DNA of 64,000 nucleotides. Origin: Schizophyllum amplum. Lineage: Eukaryota; Basidiomycota; Agaricomycetes; Agaricales; Schizophyllaceae. Where the stretch lies: contig VDMD01000001.1 of the NCBI GenBank assembly GCA_007026445.1, positions 4,216,001 through 4,280,000 on the forward strand, given 5' to 3'. Both the position numbers and the translations under genes were made by a program. This document shows, in pieces, positions 46,445 to 56,440 of the stretch; position 1 is the first letter of the stretch; each line of letters opens with the position of its first letter. The notes beneath the pieces are model-generated. The model was not told the DNA's origin and did not search any database. It was given only the letters and a program-made list of their open reading frames with translations.

Positions 46445-46540
46445 CAAGAGTGCGTGGCAAGGGTTCGAACCATCGACTTCCCACGTATACCGCCATCATT
46501 CTCGAGCGAGTTAGCCCTTAGGCCATAAGACCTTGACATA
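46445..46540 (-). repeat. tRNA-like / SINE-like remnant
   Basis: On the minus strand a B-box-like GGTTCGAACC (46462-46471) is preceded by a GGCTAACTCGCTCGAG segment that could be a degenerate A box, and followed downstream by a T-rich stretch (about 46410-46440). No consistent cloverleaf could be drawn: the T stem pairs in only two or three positions. A functional tRNA is therefore unlikely, and a SINE relic is more plausible. Confidence 0.3.
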
Positions 46541-46991
46541 TTGGGAGTGGCACAACAATCTGTCAGATAGAGCTCTACGCCCGAAGTGAGTCCATTGACG
46601 CTCAGCGTCGCAGCCTGCTCATTTTCGTCTGCCAACGCGTTCCTAAAGCTTATGTGAGTGCTGCTATTACTTATTGCACTACGTCGACGTCGACGGTGAA
46701 AGGCCGTCGCGCAACGTTGCGCGGGGGCCGCGTGGGACAGGTCACGTGGCTGACGCTGTTGGGGCAATAGCGTTTACTGAGATCGACGGCTGACATGACT
46801 GACAGACGGCGATGGCACGCGTCATCCGGCCATCCCTCTACCGTTCTCTGTGTACGGGCCGTCACGAAGCACATGACGCACTGTGGACCCGAACGTCGCG
46901 CCTGGGCATCCGGGACGCGTCTTGTCATCGTCCACAAAGTGCCCCTCCAAGAAACTTGCGTCGGTGGACGCGTCTTCCCCGCTCATACGCT

Positions 46992-49789
46992 ATGGCTCCA
47001 TCAACGCGGTCCAAGAACGCTGCGACGCGCTCCAAGAATCTCTCGGGACGTTCCCCGACGCGTTTGACGCGTTCCAGTGCCGGCCGCCCCAGAGCGGGGT
47101 CCCAGGACACCGCGACGCGCTCTCAGGTCGCCGCAGCGCGTTCGGAGGACCTCACACCGCGTCTATCGCCAACTCAGAGTAAATACAGCGTCCGCTGGCA
47201 GGCAATCACTACACCCTCGAATCTTGTCGGACACAGCATGGATGCCGTCGACGCGATCGCTGGTACTTCTTACGCGGAGGCGCCTCACATTCATGCGATG
47301 ATCACACCTTCGAACCCTTCCGCGGCCCCACCCGCCGAGAACTCCTCCGCTCATCTGGACAGTAGCGCCTTTTCCCCTCGTCACGACCGGCAAGGCGCGG
47401 GGTTTGAACCCTCATTGCTCGATGCAACGATTGCCACTCACTCCGCCACAATCACAGCCCCTTCAGCCACGAACAACATGCGTCTATCCTCGCTCATGGA
47501 GACGCTGAGGACGGAGATAGACACCCTCGCCTCCGACAACAGCTCGCTCGCATCAGAGAACAATCATCTCGTTTCCGACAAGTACAAATTCTCCTGCCAA
47601 ATTCATGTGCTTCGCGATCAGACGCGCAATCTCGAAGGTCAAGTCGCCGAATCATCCCACCAGGCCGGTATAGCTCAAGCCGAGGCGGAGGCTTTCCGAG
47701 CAGAGGCGCGGGAGTTGCGCATAGACAAGCGGCGTTTGGAGGAGGAAGTATTGGGGCTGCAGGCGAGGGTGGGGGTCCTAGTCGAGGAGAAGCAGGCCTC
47801 AGTCGAGGAGAAGCAAGTCCTGATCGAAGAGAAGCATGCCTTGCTTGAGGAGAAGGATGTGCTGGAGGAGGCGGTTGCGGGCGTTGTCGAACAGAAGCAA
47901 ACATTGGACGCGCAGGTAACGCGCTTGCAGAGGGCGCTCGGTCAGGCGCAGGTGCGTTTTTGCTTCTTTAATGCTCATCCCCTACATGATTCTGAATTAT
48001 TGTCAAGGATGCGCGCGGTCGGGAGGCGGAGGCGAGGGCGAGGGCGGAGCGCGATGTCGAGGCGGCAAATACCAGAGCCGATGCGGCGAGCAGCATGGCG
48101 GACGGGGCGAGCAGCAAGGCCAACGCTGCTGCTGCCGCCATCGAGGCTGCCCAAGCACGAGCATCTGCATCTATCGACGCGGCTCACGCGCGAGCGACTG
48201 CCACTATCGAGGAAGCCATCCAGGGTGCCGCCGCCGCTATTGCCTCGGCTAACGCGCGGGCGTATGTCATCATAGAGGACGCCGATAGTCGAGTCTCTGC
48301 GGCCAACGCGAGGGTATTGGAGGCCGAGGCGAAGGCTGCTGCCGCGATCGATGAAGCTCACGCGCGAGCGTCCGTCTCCATCGCGGAAGCCGAGCGCAGG
48401 GTAGCTGGCGCTGAGGCCAAGGCAGCTGCCGCTGAAACCATGGCAGCTGCCGCCGAAGCTAAGGCAGTCGACGCTCTGAAGATGGCTGCTGCATCGGACG
48501 AGCGTTGCGATGCATCTACAACTCAGGCTTCAGCCGCGATTGAGGACGCCCGCTTGGCGCGAGAGAATGCCCGACTGGCGCGCGAGGAAGCTCAGCACGC
48601 GCTCGAGAAGGCGCACATCGCAAGTGTTGCGTTACAGGAGGTGACGAATAACGTGCGTGTCGCGGACGAGGCAGCTCGTCTTGCGGACGAGGAGGCTCAG
48701 GTCATGACGCTCGCGCTGGAGGATGCGGTGGGTGACGCGGTGGCCGCGCAAGAGCAGATGAAGACGTTACAGGAACAAGCCAAGATGGCGCAGGAGCAGA
48801 CGAAAATGTTGCAGGGGCAGGCCGTGAAATTGCAGGAGACGGCACGTGTGGCGCTGGCGAAGGAGTACACCGCGCAGGAGGAGGCACGGTCGCTGGCCGC
48901 CGAGCTCGCCACGGTGCGCGGTGTGATGCGCAGCCTCTTGACTGCTTCGGAGTGCGTTGCGGGGTCTGGGCGCTCGGTGATGCCAAGTGGCGTAGCTCGC
49001 ACGAAAGCCACCGCTGTTTTTCCCTCTGGCGAAAGCACGGCATATACCGGTGATAACGCACCCCAGCTCCCTTCACCGACCACCACCGCATCTGCCCCCG
49101 CGCATTTCTCGGATGCTCCTCTTGCACAGACGAGTGCTCAAGAGCCTGTCCTCGCCGCCCCTCGACCCCCTACTGTTTCCGCGGCACGGAAACGGCGGCT
49201 CCTGGCGGACGATGAGCTGCTTCCGGAACGAGCAGTGCCTTCTCTAGCAAACGCACCATCTCGCTTTCCGGCAGTGCAAACCGATACCGAGCCATATCCT
49301 GCGGCCCGACGACGTGCGCCTCCTCTTCCAACACGGCGTCGATACGCGCCTCGCTCTTTGCTCACCGAACTGCCAAATCGACGAACGCCTTCGACGCCGA
49401 CGCCTTTGTCTATGCGCACGCGTTTCCCTGATCGGCTGCCTTCGCCTATCCATGTTCCTTTCGCATCGTCGCCTATGTTGACCTCTCTCTCGACTTCGCC
49501 TGCCTGCGCCCCTGTGCCTTTCGCCCGTCAAACACATGCTCCGTCACCCCCTTCGCCGATGACGCCGCTATCGTCCTCGCTATTGTCTATGATAGCAGAA
49601 GGGTCGTCGGTGTCGCCCAATACGCGTCGGACACCCAACATGACTTCACCAGACATACCTGAGCAGTCAGCACCATCGGACGATTCAAGGAGCATCTGTA
49701 TCCACAGCAAGCGTACGCAGATCGCAACGGAACACGAGATCACCGGTCCAATATCGAAGCGTACGCGCCGTAGACGAAGATACGCGTGA
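46992..49789 (+). CDS. Ala/Glu-rich long coiled-coil protein
   Basis: Two exons (46992-47951 and 48008-49789, intron 47952-48007) with an intact frame. The ATG at 46992 starts MAPSTRSKNAATRSKN, a basic Ser/Thr/Arg-rich head; an upstream in-frame ATG at 46812 is less likely. The middle, about residues 165-640, is a nearly continuous heptad-like coiled coil: first Leu/Glu-rich (LRDQTRNLEGQVAE; EEKQVLIEEKHALLEEKD), then strongly Ala-rich (AEAKAAAAIDEAHARAS). The tail is Pro/Ser-rich and ends in an Arg cluster (SKRTRRRRRYA), a plausible nuclear signal. I do not recognise a family. A structural or scaffold role is inferred from the coiled coil only. Repeats of EEKQ and AEAKA units suggest internal expansion. 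Confidence 0.75.
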
Positions 49790-50308
49790 AATGATATTGT
49801 TGAGTCCTTGCGGGCCTTCCAAAGTGGATGTATGCTGATGACGTCGCATCTATTAGCAGTCTTCAGGGAAACGTAACGAGGTCTCTTTGTGCCCGCAGAC
49901 TACCTAGTCCGGCTCTACGCTCTGATCCTGAACAGGTCTTTTTTTGCTCCCCAGTCGGGTTCTGGTGCTTTTGGAACAGTACACAATGCTCTCCAGTCCC
50001 TCGCCCGATCTCCAATATTCACCTTGTGCACATGTGAACTTCAAAGTTACCCATCCTCCGCGTCAAGAGGTTCGGAAGGGGCGCAGTGCCATATCCGCAG
50101 TCAATATCCGAGCTACTCGTACATACGTACATATCCTTCCTGATCCACTATCCGTGTATGAAGATACATATGCATCGTATCGTGGACGTCGTCGTAAGCG
50201 TAGAGCCAGTGATGTCCATAAGTCACCGCTCTTGTCGTGATCCCTTCATTTCCTCTCAGCCATCTTGCTGCGCCTCAACCTTTCGGCCCTCGACGTCATT
50301 GCTCCAGC
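49790..50308. other. Convergent intergenic stretch
   Basis: About 520 bases between two convergent genes. No frame or repeat was recognised. Confidence 0.4.
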
Positions 50309-53120
50309 TCATTTCTTCAAACCCGACCGGACAGCGCCCTATAATAGAGGATCAGCGTCCACCAGAAAACCAGCCAAGGCGATACGAGAAGTCGGGATGT
50401 CTCCATACGCCACATATGTTACTTACCACCAGTGCGGTGCCATCGTCCTGGTCCAACGACCACCCGAAGACGCCTGCGAGCCCCGCCTCGCGAGCATACA
50501 CGGCCTTGGAGTTGAGCGAGTAGGTATCTAAGGTGAGGATGAGTCTCGTTGATGAGAGCAGCGAGTTTGAGCGCTCCGTACCATCATACGTCACGACCGT
50601 CCTTGCCGACGTGTTGTACAGGAACGGCGTATCTGAGCAATTATCCCATGCCTACAGAAGGTTTGTCAGACACGGTCACATGCTCATGGTTTGCCGTAGC
50701 ATTGGACGAGTCGAGCGATAACACCGACTCGCACGAGACGGGTGCGTAAAGCAAAGGACAACGAACGTACCATCGTGTACCCGCCACCCTGCCCATACGT
50801 CCCATTGGACTGCCGAGCGAGTACCCCAGCATTCACGAGCGTTGAAAATCCCACTTGCTGACCCCAATACGAGGACAGATCGGCCGCCGCCTTCGTGCTC
50901 GACGTCCCTTTGGCTGCGTTGAACGTGGCTTGGTCCTTCGACGCCGTCGATGCAGCCACCTCCGCCGATGAGCTCCCAGACCGTGGATGAGGCGCATAGA
51001 GCGGCGGAGCCTTCTCAGACGTGTCTTCAGCAGAGGGCTCAGCTGTGTCTTGTTGACCGCCGTTCATAATCTCCATGTCCTTCCTTGGGAGCACACATGC
51101 CGCCTTGCCATTCGCTGCGAAACTTCCCTGAAGCGTAGTTGCCGTACTCTGTCAAGCAAGATCATGCGTCAGCGATTTCTTCCGAGGAGATTGTTCTTCT
51201 ACTCACCTCGCTCACATACCCGTAGTACGGTACGCCCAGCATCAGCTTCGAGGCCGGAAACCCAGCGCGTGTCCACTGGGAGACTGCCGCTTGCGCAGAT
51301 GCTTCGGGCAGCGAAGACGTGCCACAGAGGTTGCCTATGGAGGTGGTCAGCGCGTGAGAACGCCGGAACTCGCAGGCGAAGATACGGCGGATAATTGAGG
51401 AGATAATGTAGAAAGGTGTCCATAAGACATTGCACTCACCCAACGGCGCATTCGGTCCAGGATGCGCACTTGCGCCCCATACGTCGTAATTCCTGTTCGT
51501 GTATCAGTACGGCTCAGCATGCGCGTTATCGACCAGCGTTCAAGCAAGGCGCGCGAGGACAGAAGGCGGACGAAGACGAAGCGAGACGAAGCGAGAAAGC
51601 GATAGAGAAACACTCACATGATCCCAACCCAGTCCATCTTGTCCGCGTACGCGCTCACATCGGCCAGCGGCGAGCCATTGTTGCCGATCCACGGCTGATG
51701 AGCCACCGCCGCAGATATGGTGTGATTAGTCCCTGCGTCGATGAAATGAAAGGACGAGAGATGAACATGAAGCGAGCGGGAAGAAAGTTGTCAAAAGACA
51801 ATCTGAAGGCGGTAATATATATTGACGTACCCAGTCTATTACGCAGCGCGGTCAAAAAGTGAAGCAGGTTCGCAGCGTCGGCGGCATTGTGGCTGGTGGC
51901 AGGAGAAAGAGCGCCGCGTCAGTACGTAGGCATAGCCTGTTGAGTCGACGACGTACGGATTTCCGGCACCCTCTGAGTTGGGATATTCCTGGATAGACGA
52001 CATGAGCGAGTTTTCAGGCGGGTATTCGATTGGAAGACGAGATATGGTAGCGCCAATAGTCAGGACTGGGGGACGAGGGCGCATGGTTGCGGGAGCGAAG
52101 CGCAAAGGTATGGCGGATAGAGAGAAAAGTCAATCAAGAAATAAAGAACATACCCAGTCGATGTCGACGCCATCGAGCCCAAACTGGTTGATGGCTCCTA
52201 GAAGAGCGTCCGCGAATGTCGCGCGGTTAGCCTACAAGGACGTTTGTCAATATTGAAGTCGAATATATGTGCGAACGGGAAGGGGAGAGGCGTAGACGGT
52301 GGGTATATGCGTATTGGCTGATTCGAAATCGACGGATAAGACTTTTGACTCTGCACACCTTGCTTGACACCGCGTTTGAGAACCAGTAGCTGCCACCCCA
52401 GCCACCGACTGAGAGTACGACCTGGGAACAATTAGGGTGCATATATGCGCACAAAATTGATAGCTTACTTTCGTCCCTGCCGCGTGTGCCGCACTGACAA
52501 GCCGCGAAAGCGTGTTCTTGCTGCCGCTGTCCCAGTTGAGACCGTTGCTCTCATTGGGAGTCGCGAAGGCGAAGAAGAGGAGGTCGTATTTGGAGAAGTC
52601 GATGTTCTCCGGTGCTATGGTGCCCGTGCTCCAATCTACGACTCGTCAGGGTCGCGTACTCGCTGCGAACGCCGTCGAGCTCACCAGGATAGTACGCGGC
52701 GACGATCTGCGACGCTGCCGCCGCCTTCATTTGAAGAGCATCCTTGCGCGACATGGTGGACGGAAGAGCGTCCTCGGGGTCGAATCCGTCTTTGCTTGGC
52801 GTTGCTTGTCCGAGGAAGTCTTTGACCGCGGAATGCGTCGACAACCCAGCGCGCAGAACGTCATTGAGGAAGGCTGACAGTCCCGCCTTCCGTTCCGCGA
52901 TCAGCGCGTCGTCGACCCACGCGGATGGCACGAACGTCGTCGCTAACACGCGCTTCGGTGGCAGCTCGAACGCGCCAGGCAGCGCAGCGGCGAGCGCCGC
53001 GAACTCGGAGTATCGTCGAAATACAGGCGCGTCATCGTCGACACGCACGGCGTAGAGAACATGCGGACGCGGGACCGATGTAGTCGTATGCGAGGAAATC
53101 GTTACTGACGGTGAGCTCAT
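50309..53120 (-). CDS. PX-domain / GH18 chitinase fusion protein
   Basis: The first exon (53120-52685) encodes a PX (phox) phosphoinositide-binding domain: LYAVRVDDDAPVFRRYSEFA, LPPKR, then ALIAERKAGLSAFLNDVLR. The same exon continues into the first strand of a GH18 barrel (QIVAAYYP). After the intron 52636-52684 follow IDFSKYDLLFFAFATP and LSVGGWGGSYW. The catalytic motif DGVDIDWEYP is complete, the final WE being split by an intron near 52150. Further GH18 landmarks are MNYDVWG, LMLGVPYYGY and the terminal GVFGWSLDQDDG, ending AVRSGLKK at 50309. There is no signal peptide. The family reaction is hydrolysis of chitin beta-1,4 links. The PX part suggests cytosolic membrane targeting rather than secretion, unusual for a chitinase. 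No frame error was seen in the parts read. Confidence 0.85.
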
Positions 53121-53742
53121 CGTCGTCGAGGGCGTCGTCGTCGGGGTGGTCTGTGCGCTAGCAGCGAGCTACGAGGAGCTTTATGAGGTCCGCGGCCGTG
53201 CCTCCTCTCGCGCATGATGACGCTTCTTTTCGCGGTCGTTGTGCTTCTTAGCGGGAGACCAGAGCGCTATCTGACATGAGAAGCATGCCGCAGGGCCTCT
53301 GTCGCGATGCGCGTGACCACCAGGATACATAGCGCTTGTTCTGGATGACGCGGGAGTAGAGGGGCGCGCGCCCGGGCCATCCACGGTCCCCAGGGTGGCA
53401 ACCGTATCTGTTGACGCGTCCGGTGACGCATCAGGACTGACAAGTCACTGTGTTCCTTGACTCTTTTACACGAACTTGAGAGATAGTGGCTGTTGGATAG
53501 TCACAGGCTTGGAGATGCACAGAGAGACCATCGCAGTTGAGAGTCACTCTGAGGCAAAGCGGAAGTGAGAAGTTGATAAACACGTGGCTAGAATACAATC
53601 CCGGAACAAGAACTACCCCATTGGGTGGTACAATGGCAAGAAGTGAGTGAAGCCAAGATTCAACAAGTTACGACGTGAAAAGATAGTATGTAAAACTTAA
53701 GTTAAGTGAGTCCATATGTACACGCGTCCCATACCAAGTTCG
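53121..53742. other. Intergenic region, nothing seen
   Basis: About 620 bases, presumably the promoter of the PX-GH18 gene and the 3' flank of the surface-protein gene. No feature was supported. Confidence 0.4.
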
Positions 53743-54974
53743 TCAGAACCATGACGAGACGAGCGAGAGAAGGACCACCGCCAACGCGCTCGTGCCAACC
53801 CCCGTACTCACTCCGGTCAAGGCTCCGTTCGCGTCCACGAGTGGCACCGCGGCTCCGATCGTCTCGTTCACGCAGTCAAGCATCCCCGTGTCACGCCACT
53901 CTGGGAGCGGCGTGGCCGTTGCGTTTACATCCGCGGAAAGCACCGCGCTATCGTTGTACCCATCTAACGTCAGCGCCACGCTCGACGCGCGGTAGTACTG
54001 CACAACGGACTCTGCGCGTGGAGTATCGTTGAATGCTGTCGGTGTACGCGACGTTGTGTTCGAGAGGGACGAAGCGCAAGAATCGTAGAGCGCATCCACC
54101 AACGAAGTACTCGTCGAGTTGTCCGCGATCACCCAGAGGGTGGTATTGCCGGACGCGGATGCGACCGAAACTTTTGTGAGCGCTCCTCCAGGCCGGGACG
54201 TGTTCGAAGGTGAGCCGTACTAGATGGAGCGCATCAGCAGGCGTGAGTAGAAGGCGGTCGATAAACGCACCTCGTCTCTGCTTTCCTCGATGTAATGGAC
54301 AGCTCCGTAACTACCAGCGAAAACCAACGGCCAGTAGTAATAGGGGAAATTCCGCCCAGCGACATTGCGACCCGAGTAGCCAGCATAGCCGCTGCCATAG
54401 GCGCTAAGCAAAGGTCAGCACTGTGTCAATTAACAGTGCTTCTATGTACTCACCTCGTCCCGTAGATCTGCGACCGCGTCCCGCCCCCCTGCGTCCGGCC
54501 CGCAAACCCGCCAGACGAAATCGTCGACTTGGAGCCGCCTCCGTTCCCGTACATCGTCGCCGACTTAGACCCGCTGCCCGGGAAAGAGATCGACTTGGAC
54601 GAGGAGGAAGATGACGAGGTGCCGGACGAAGAACCTGACTTTCCACCAGATGAGGAGGATGACGAGCTGCCGGACGATGAACCTGTCTTCCCACCGGATG
54701 AGGAAGAGGAGGAGCTGCCGGATGAAGAACCTGTCTTCCCACTGGATGAGGAAGAGGACGAGCTGCCGGACGAGGAGCCTGTCTTCCCACCGGACGAGGA
54801 ACCTGTCTTCCCACCGGACGAGGAACCTGTCTTCCCGCCGGATGAGGAACCTGTCTTTCCACTGGATGAAGACCCTCCTTTTCCAGAGGAGCTGCTGGAT
54901 GAGTGACCACCTCCGCCTTTAGGCGAACGTGGCGCGAGTGCGTCGGCTTTGGCAGAGAGAAAGGGGATGAACAT
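53743..54974 (-). CDS. Ser/Gly-rich GPI-type cell-surface protein
   Basis: Starts MFIPFLSAKADALA at 54974 (a short hydrophobic leader; a further upstream exon is possible). A long low-complexity block of Ser, Gly and Lys follows (tandem GGKTGSSSG-like units), then a conserved globular part in three exons: YGSGYAGYSGRNVAGR with FPYYYWPLVFAG, then YGSPSNTSRPGG ... VIADNST, then VVQYYRASSVALTLDGYN and a Cys pair. The last residues are hydrophobic (LAVVLLSLVSSWF), as in a GPI-attachment signal. I recall this architecture from a basidiomycete family of unknown function. Numerous Asn-X-Ser/Thr sites fit a secreted glycoprotein. Introns are near 54409-54452 and 54223-54268. Confidence 0.75.
54640..54890. 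repeat. In-gene tandem repeat (24-bp and longer units)
   Basis: Within the surface-protein gene, units such as GAACCTGTCTTCCCACCGGA recur, spaced by 24 bp between about 54780 and 54870 and by longer Ser-rich spacers before that. They encode the Gly-Lys-Thr-Gly-Ser repeats. The opposite strand reads as an acidic repeat frame, which is a by-product. Copy number is likely to vary between strains. Confidence 0.7.
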
Positions 54975-56440
54975 GGTGGGCGGCGAGGCGAAGTTCAAGT
55001 CTGGCGATGGGGGTGATCGGTGGTCAAGGGGTGCCAGAAAAGACGCGCGCTTATGTAGAAGTTGAAGAGTGTGGCGTCTCGAGCACGTGAGTTGAGGAAG
55101 GTCGATGCTTGAACTAGGACTTTCTGAGTCAGAATAGGCGCCTGAGGATATTACGACAACGAGGTCACAGGCTCGGGGGCGCGCTGAGATATAGTGAAAA
55201 AAAGCTGTTGAAGAATTATGGTTCCGTGCTGAGGCAGTGATCGGCTGAACAAGGATGAACAGGAGGTGGGCCAGGCAGCGTCCAAAACCGCGTGGAAGGC
55301 GGAATCGAAGTTGCCGAACAACGCGATTAATTGGCGGGAGAAAACATCGCCTTTGAAGGCTAGTGCTAGCCAGTTTTCTGCCGCATCAGGGAAAGCATGC
55401 GGCAAACACAGCGTCTGTTTGTGACGAACTGATATATTGTGGACCTGCTGAGAATGCAGTAAGCGTACGGATGCAGTGAGCGCCGAGCAACAGGATGGGG
55501 GATGGGTGTCAATTTTCACACCGCTATCGCGCATAGTGAACTGCGAAGGCTCTGAACAACACCAGCACTGAGCAGGAGCTAGTACGACTCACAGCGCTAT
55601 TGTGGTAGATGGGCGCTTGCACAGATTAGGAAGGACCCATCTCATCGGGCAGCGCTTTTGTGGAAAATATACAAGCGCATAGCCTTGCCACAAAGGGTGG
55701 CAGTGTGTAGGTGCCAGACGGCGGTGAACAATCAATATCGGCAGATGCCGGTGGCTGTATGGATATAGTCACGCTGCATCACGTCACTGTTCTCTTTTGC
55801 TCTCGACTGCCATCGAAATGACAATAGCATGTCCTCTATGGAAGACTTGCGCTGCGAATAACACGTCTACGTGGCCTTATCATGATTTTCTCAAAACAAT
55901 AAATTGACAGCGACCGACAGAACGATAGAGACCCGCGCACTTGAAGCTCTTTGTTTGTGGAGCATGCACAAACAAGCCGACTTCGCGCCTCAGGTAGCTG
56001 CGAGACTGGGTATTTGGTGTCCCAGCGCGCGGAATGCCTTCCGTTGGTGCTTTTATTGTACCCTGTACAGCTGATTCTAGATAACATTGACTATCGAGAG
56101 CTAGACAAGGGGCAGAACACATCCCATGTGGTGTTTGTTCCAGCTCCAAGTAAACAGATCAAAACCGCTCCAAAGGCCTGCAGGTCTCTATCGTTCTGTC
56201 GGTCGCTGGAATACCGCTACGGAACGGGCATACGGACCCGGCAATTGTTTTTGTTGTCTTGAGTCGCCGGTACGTGCCGGGCGGGATATGTGGCACAGGA
56301 GGTTCATAAGGACGGAAATATTCAGCAACGATACTTTCTCTTACGACCCTCAGACGCCTCGTTCACGCTTTTCACGTCGCTTGTTGATCAAGCTGCACGC
56401 TCTCCGACGCTCGATACTTATCACGCCGAAGACGATCGCC
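54975..56440. other. Intergenic region with a 26-bp inverted repeat
   Basis: About 1.5 kb. A minus-strand frame at 55151-55534 has no support beyond being open. The inverted repeat at 55908-56208 is listed separately and lies 233 bp before the next gene's ATG. Confidence 0.4.
55908..56208. repeat. Inverted repeat pair, possible MITE
   Basis: Perfect 26-bp arms at 55908-55933 and 56183-56208 (each starting CAGCGACCGACAG when read inward) flank 249 bases, with weaker pairing continuing inward. The CAG...CTG ends suit hAT-type elements, but no target duplication is visible, so element status is open. Confidence 0.55.

Larger units (their letters stand above)
43284..46991. other. 3.7-kb gene-poor region
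   Basis: No gene is supported. It holds two AAGACC-motif clusters (43925-44105 and 45355-45500) about 1.3 kb apart and a possible Pol III-type remnant at 46445-46540. Between 45504 and 45731 two short open stretches could splice (SIYPRK to IFEILQARKG) but lack a start, so they may be a gene relic. Confidence 0.45.

Noticed and set aside
46445..46540. tRNA gene
   Set aside because: The B-box-like word is present, but the T stem and acceptor stem do not pair on either strand.
54529..54906. Acidic tandem-repeat frame on the plus strand
   Set aside because: Exact complement of the Ser/Gly repeat of the surface-protein gene, which has a supported gene model on the minus strand.
55151..55534. 127-codon minus-strand frame
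   Set aside because: Open but isolated, without motif or codon bias; not enough to call a gene.
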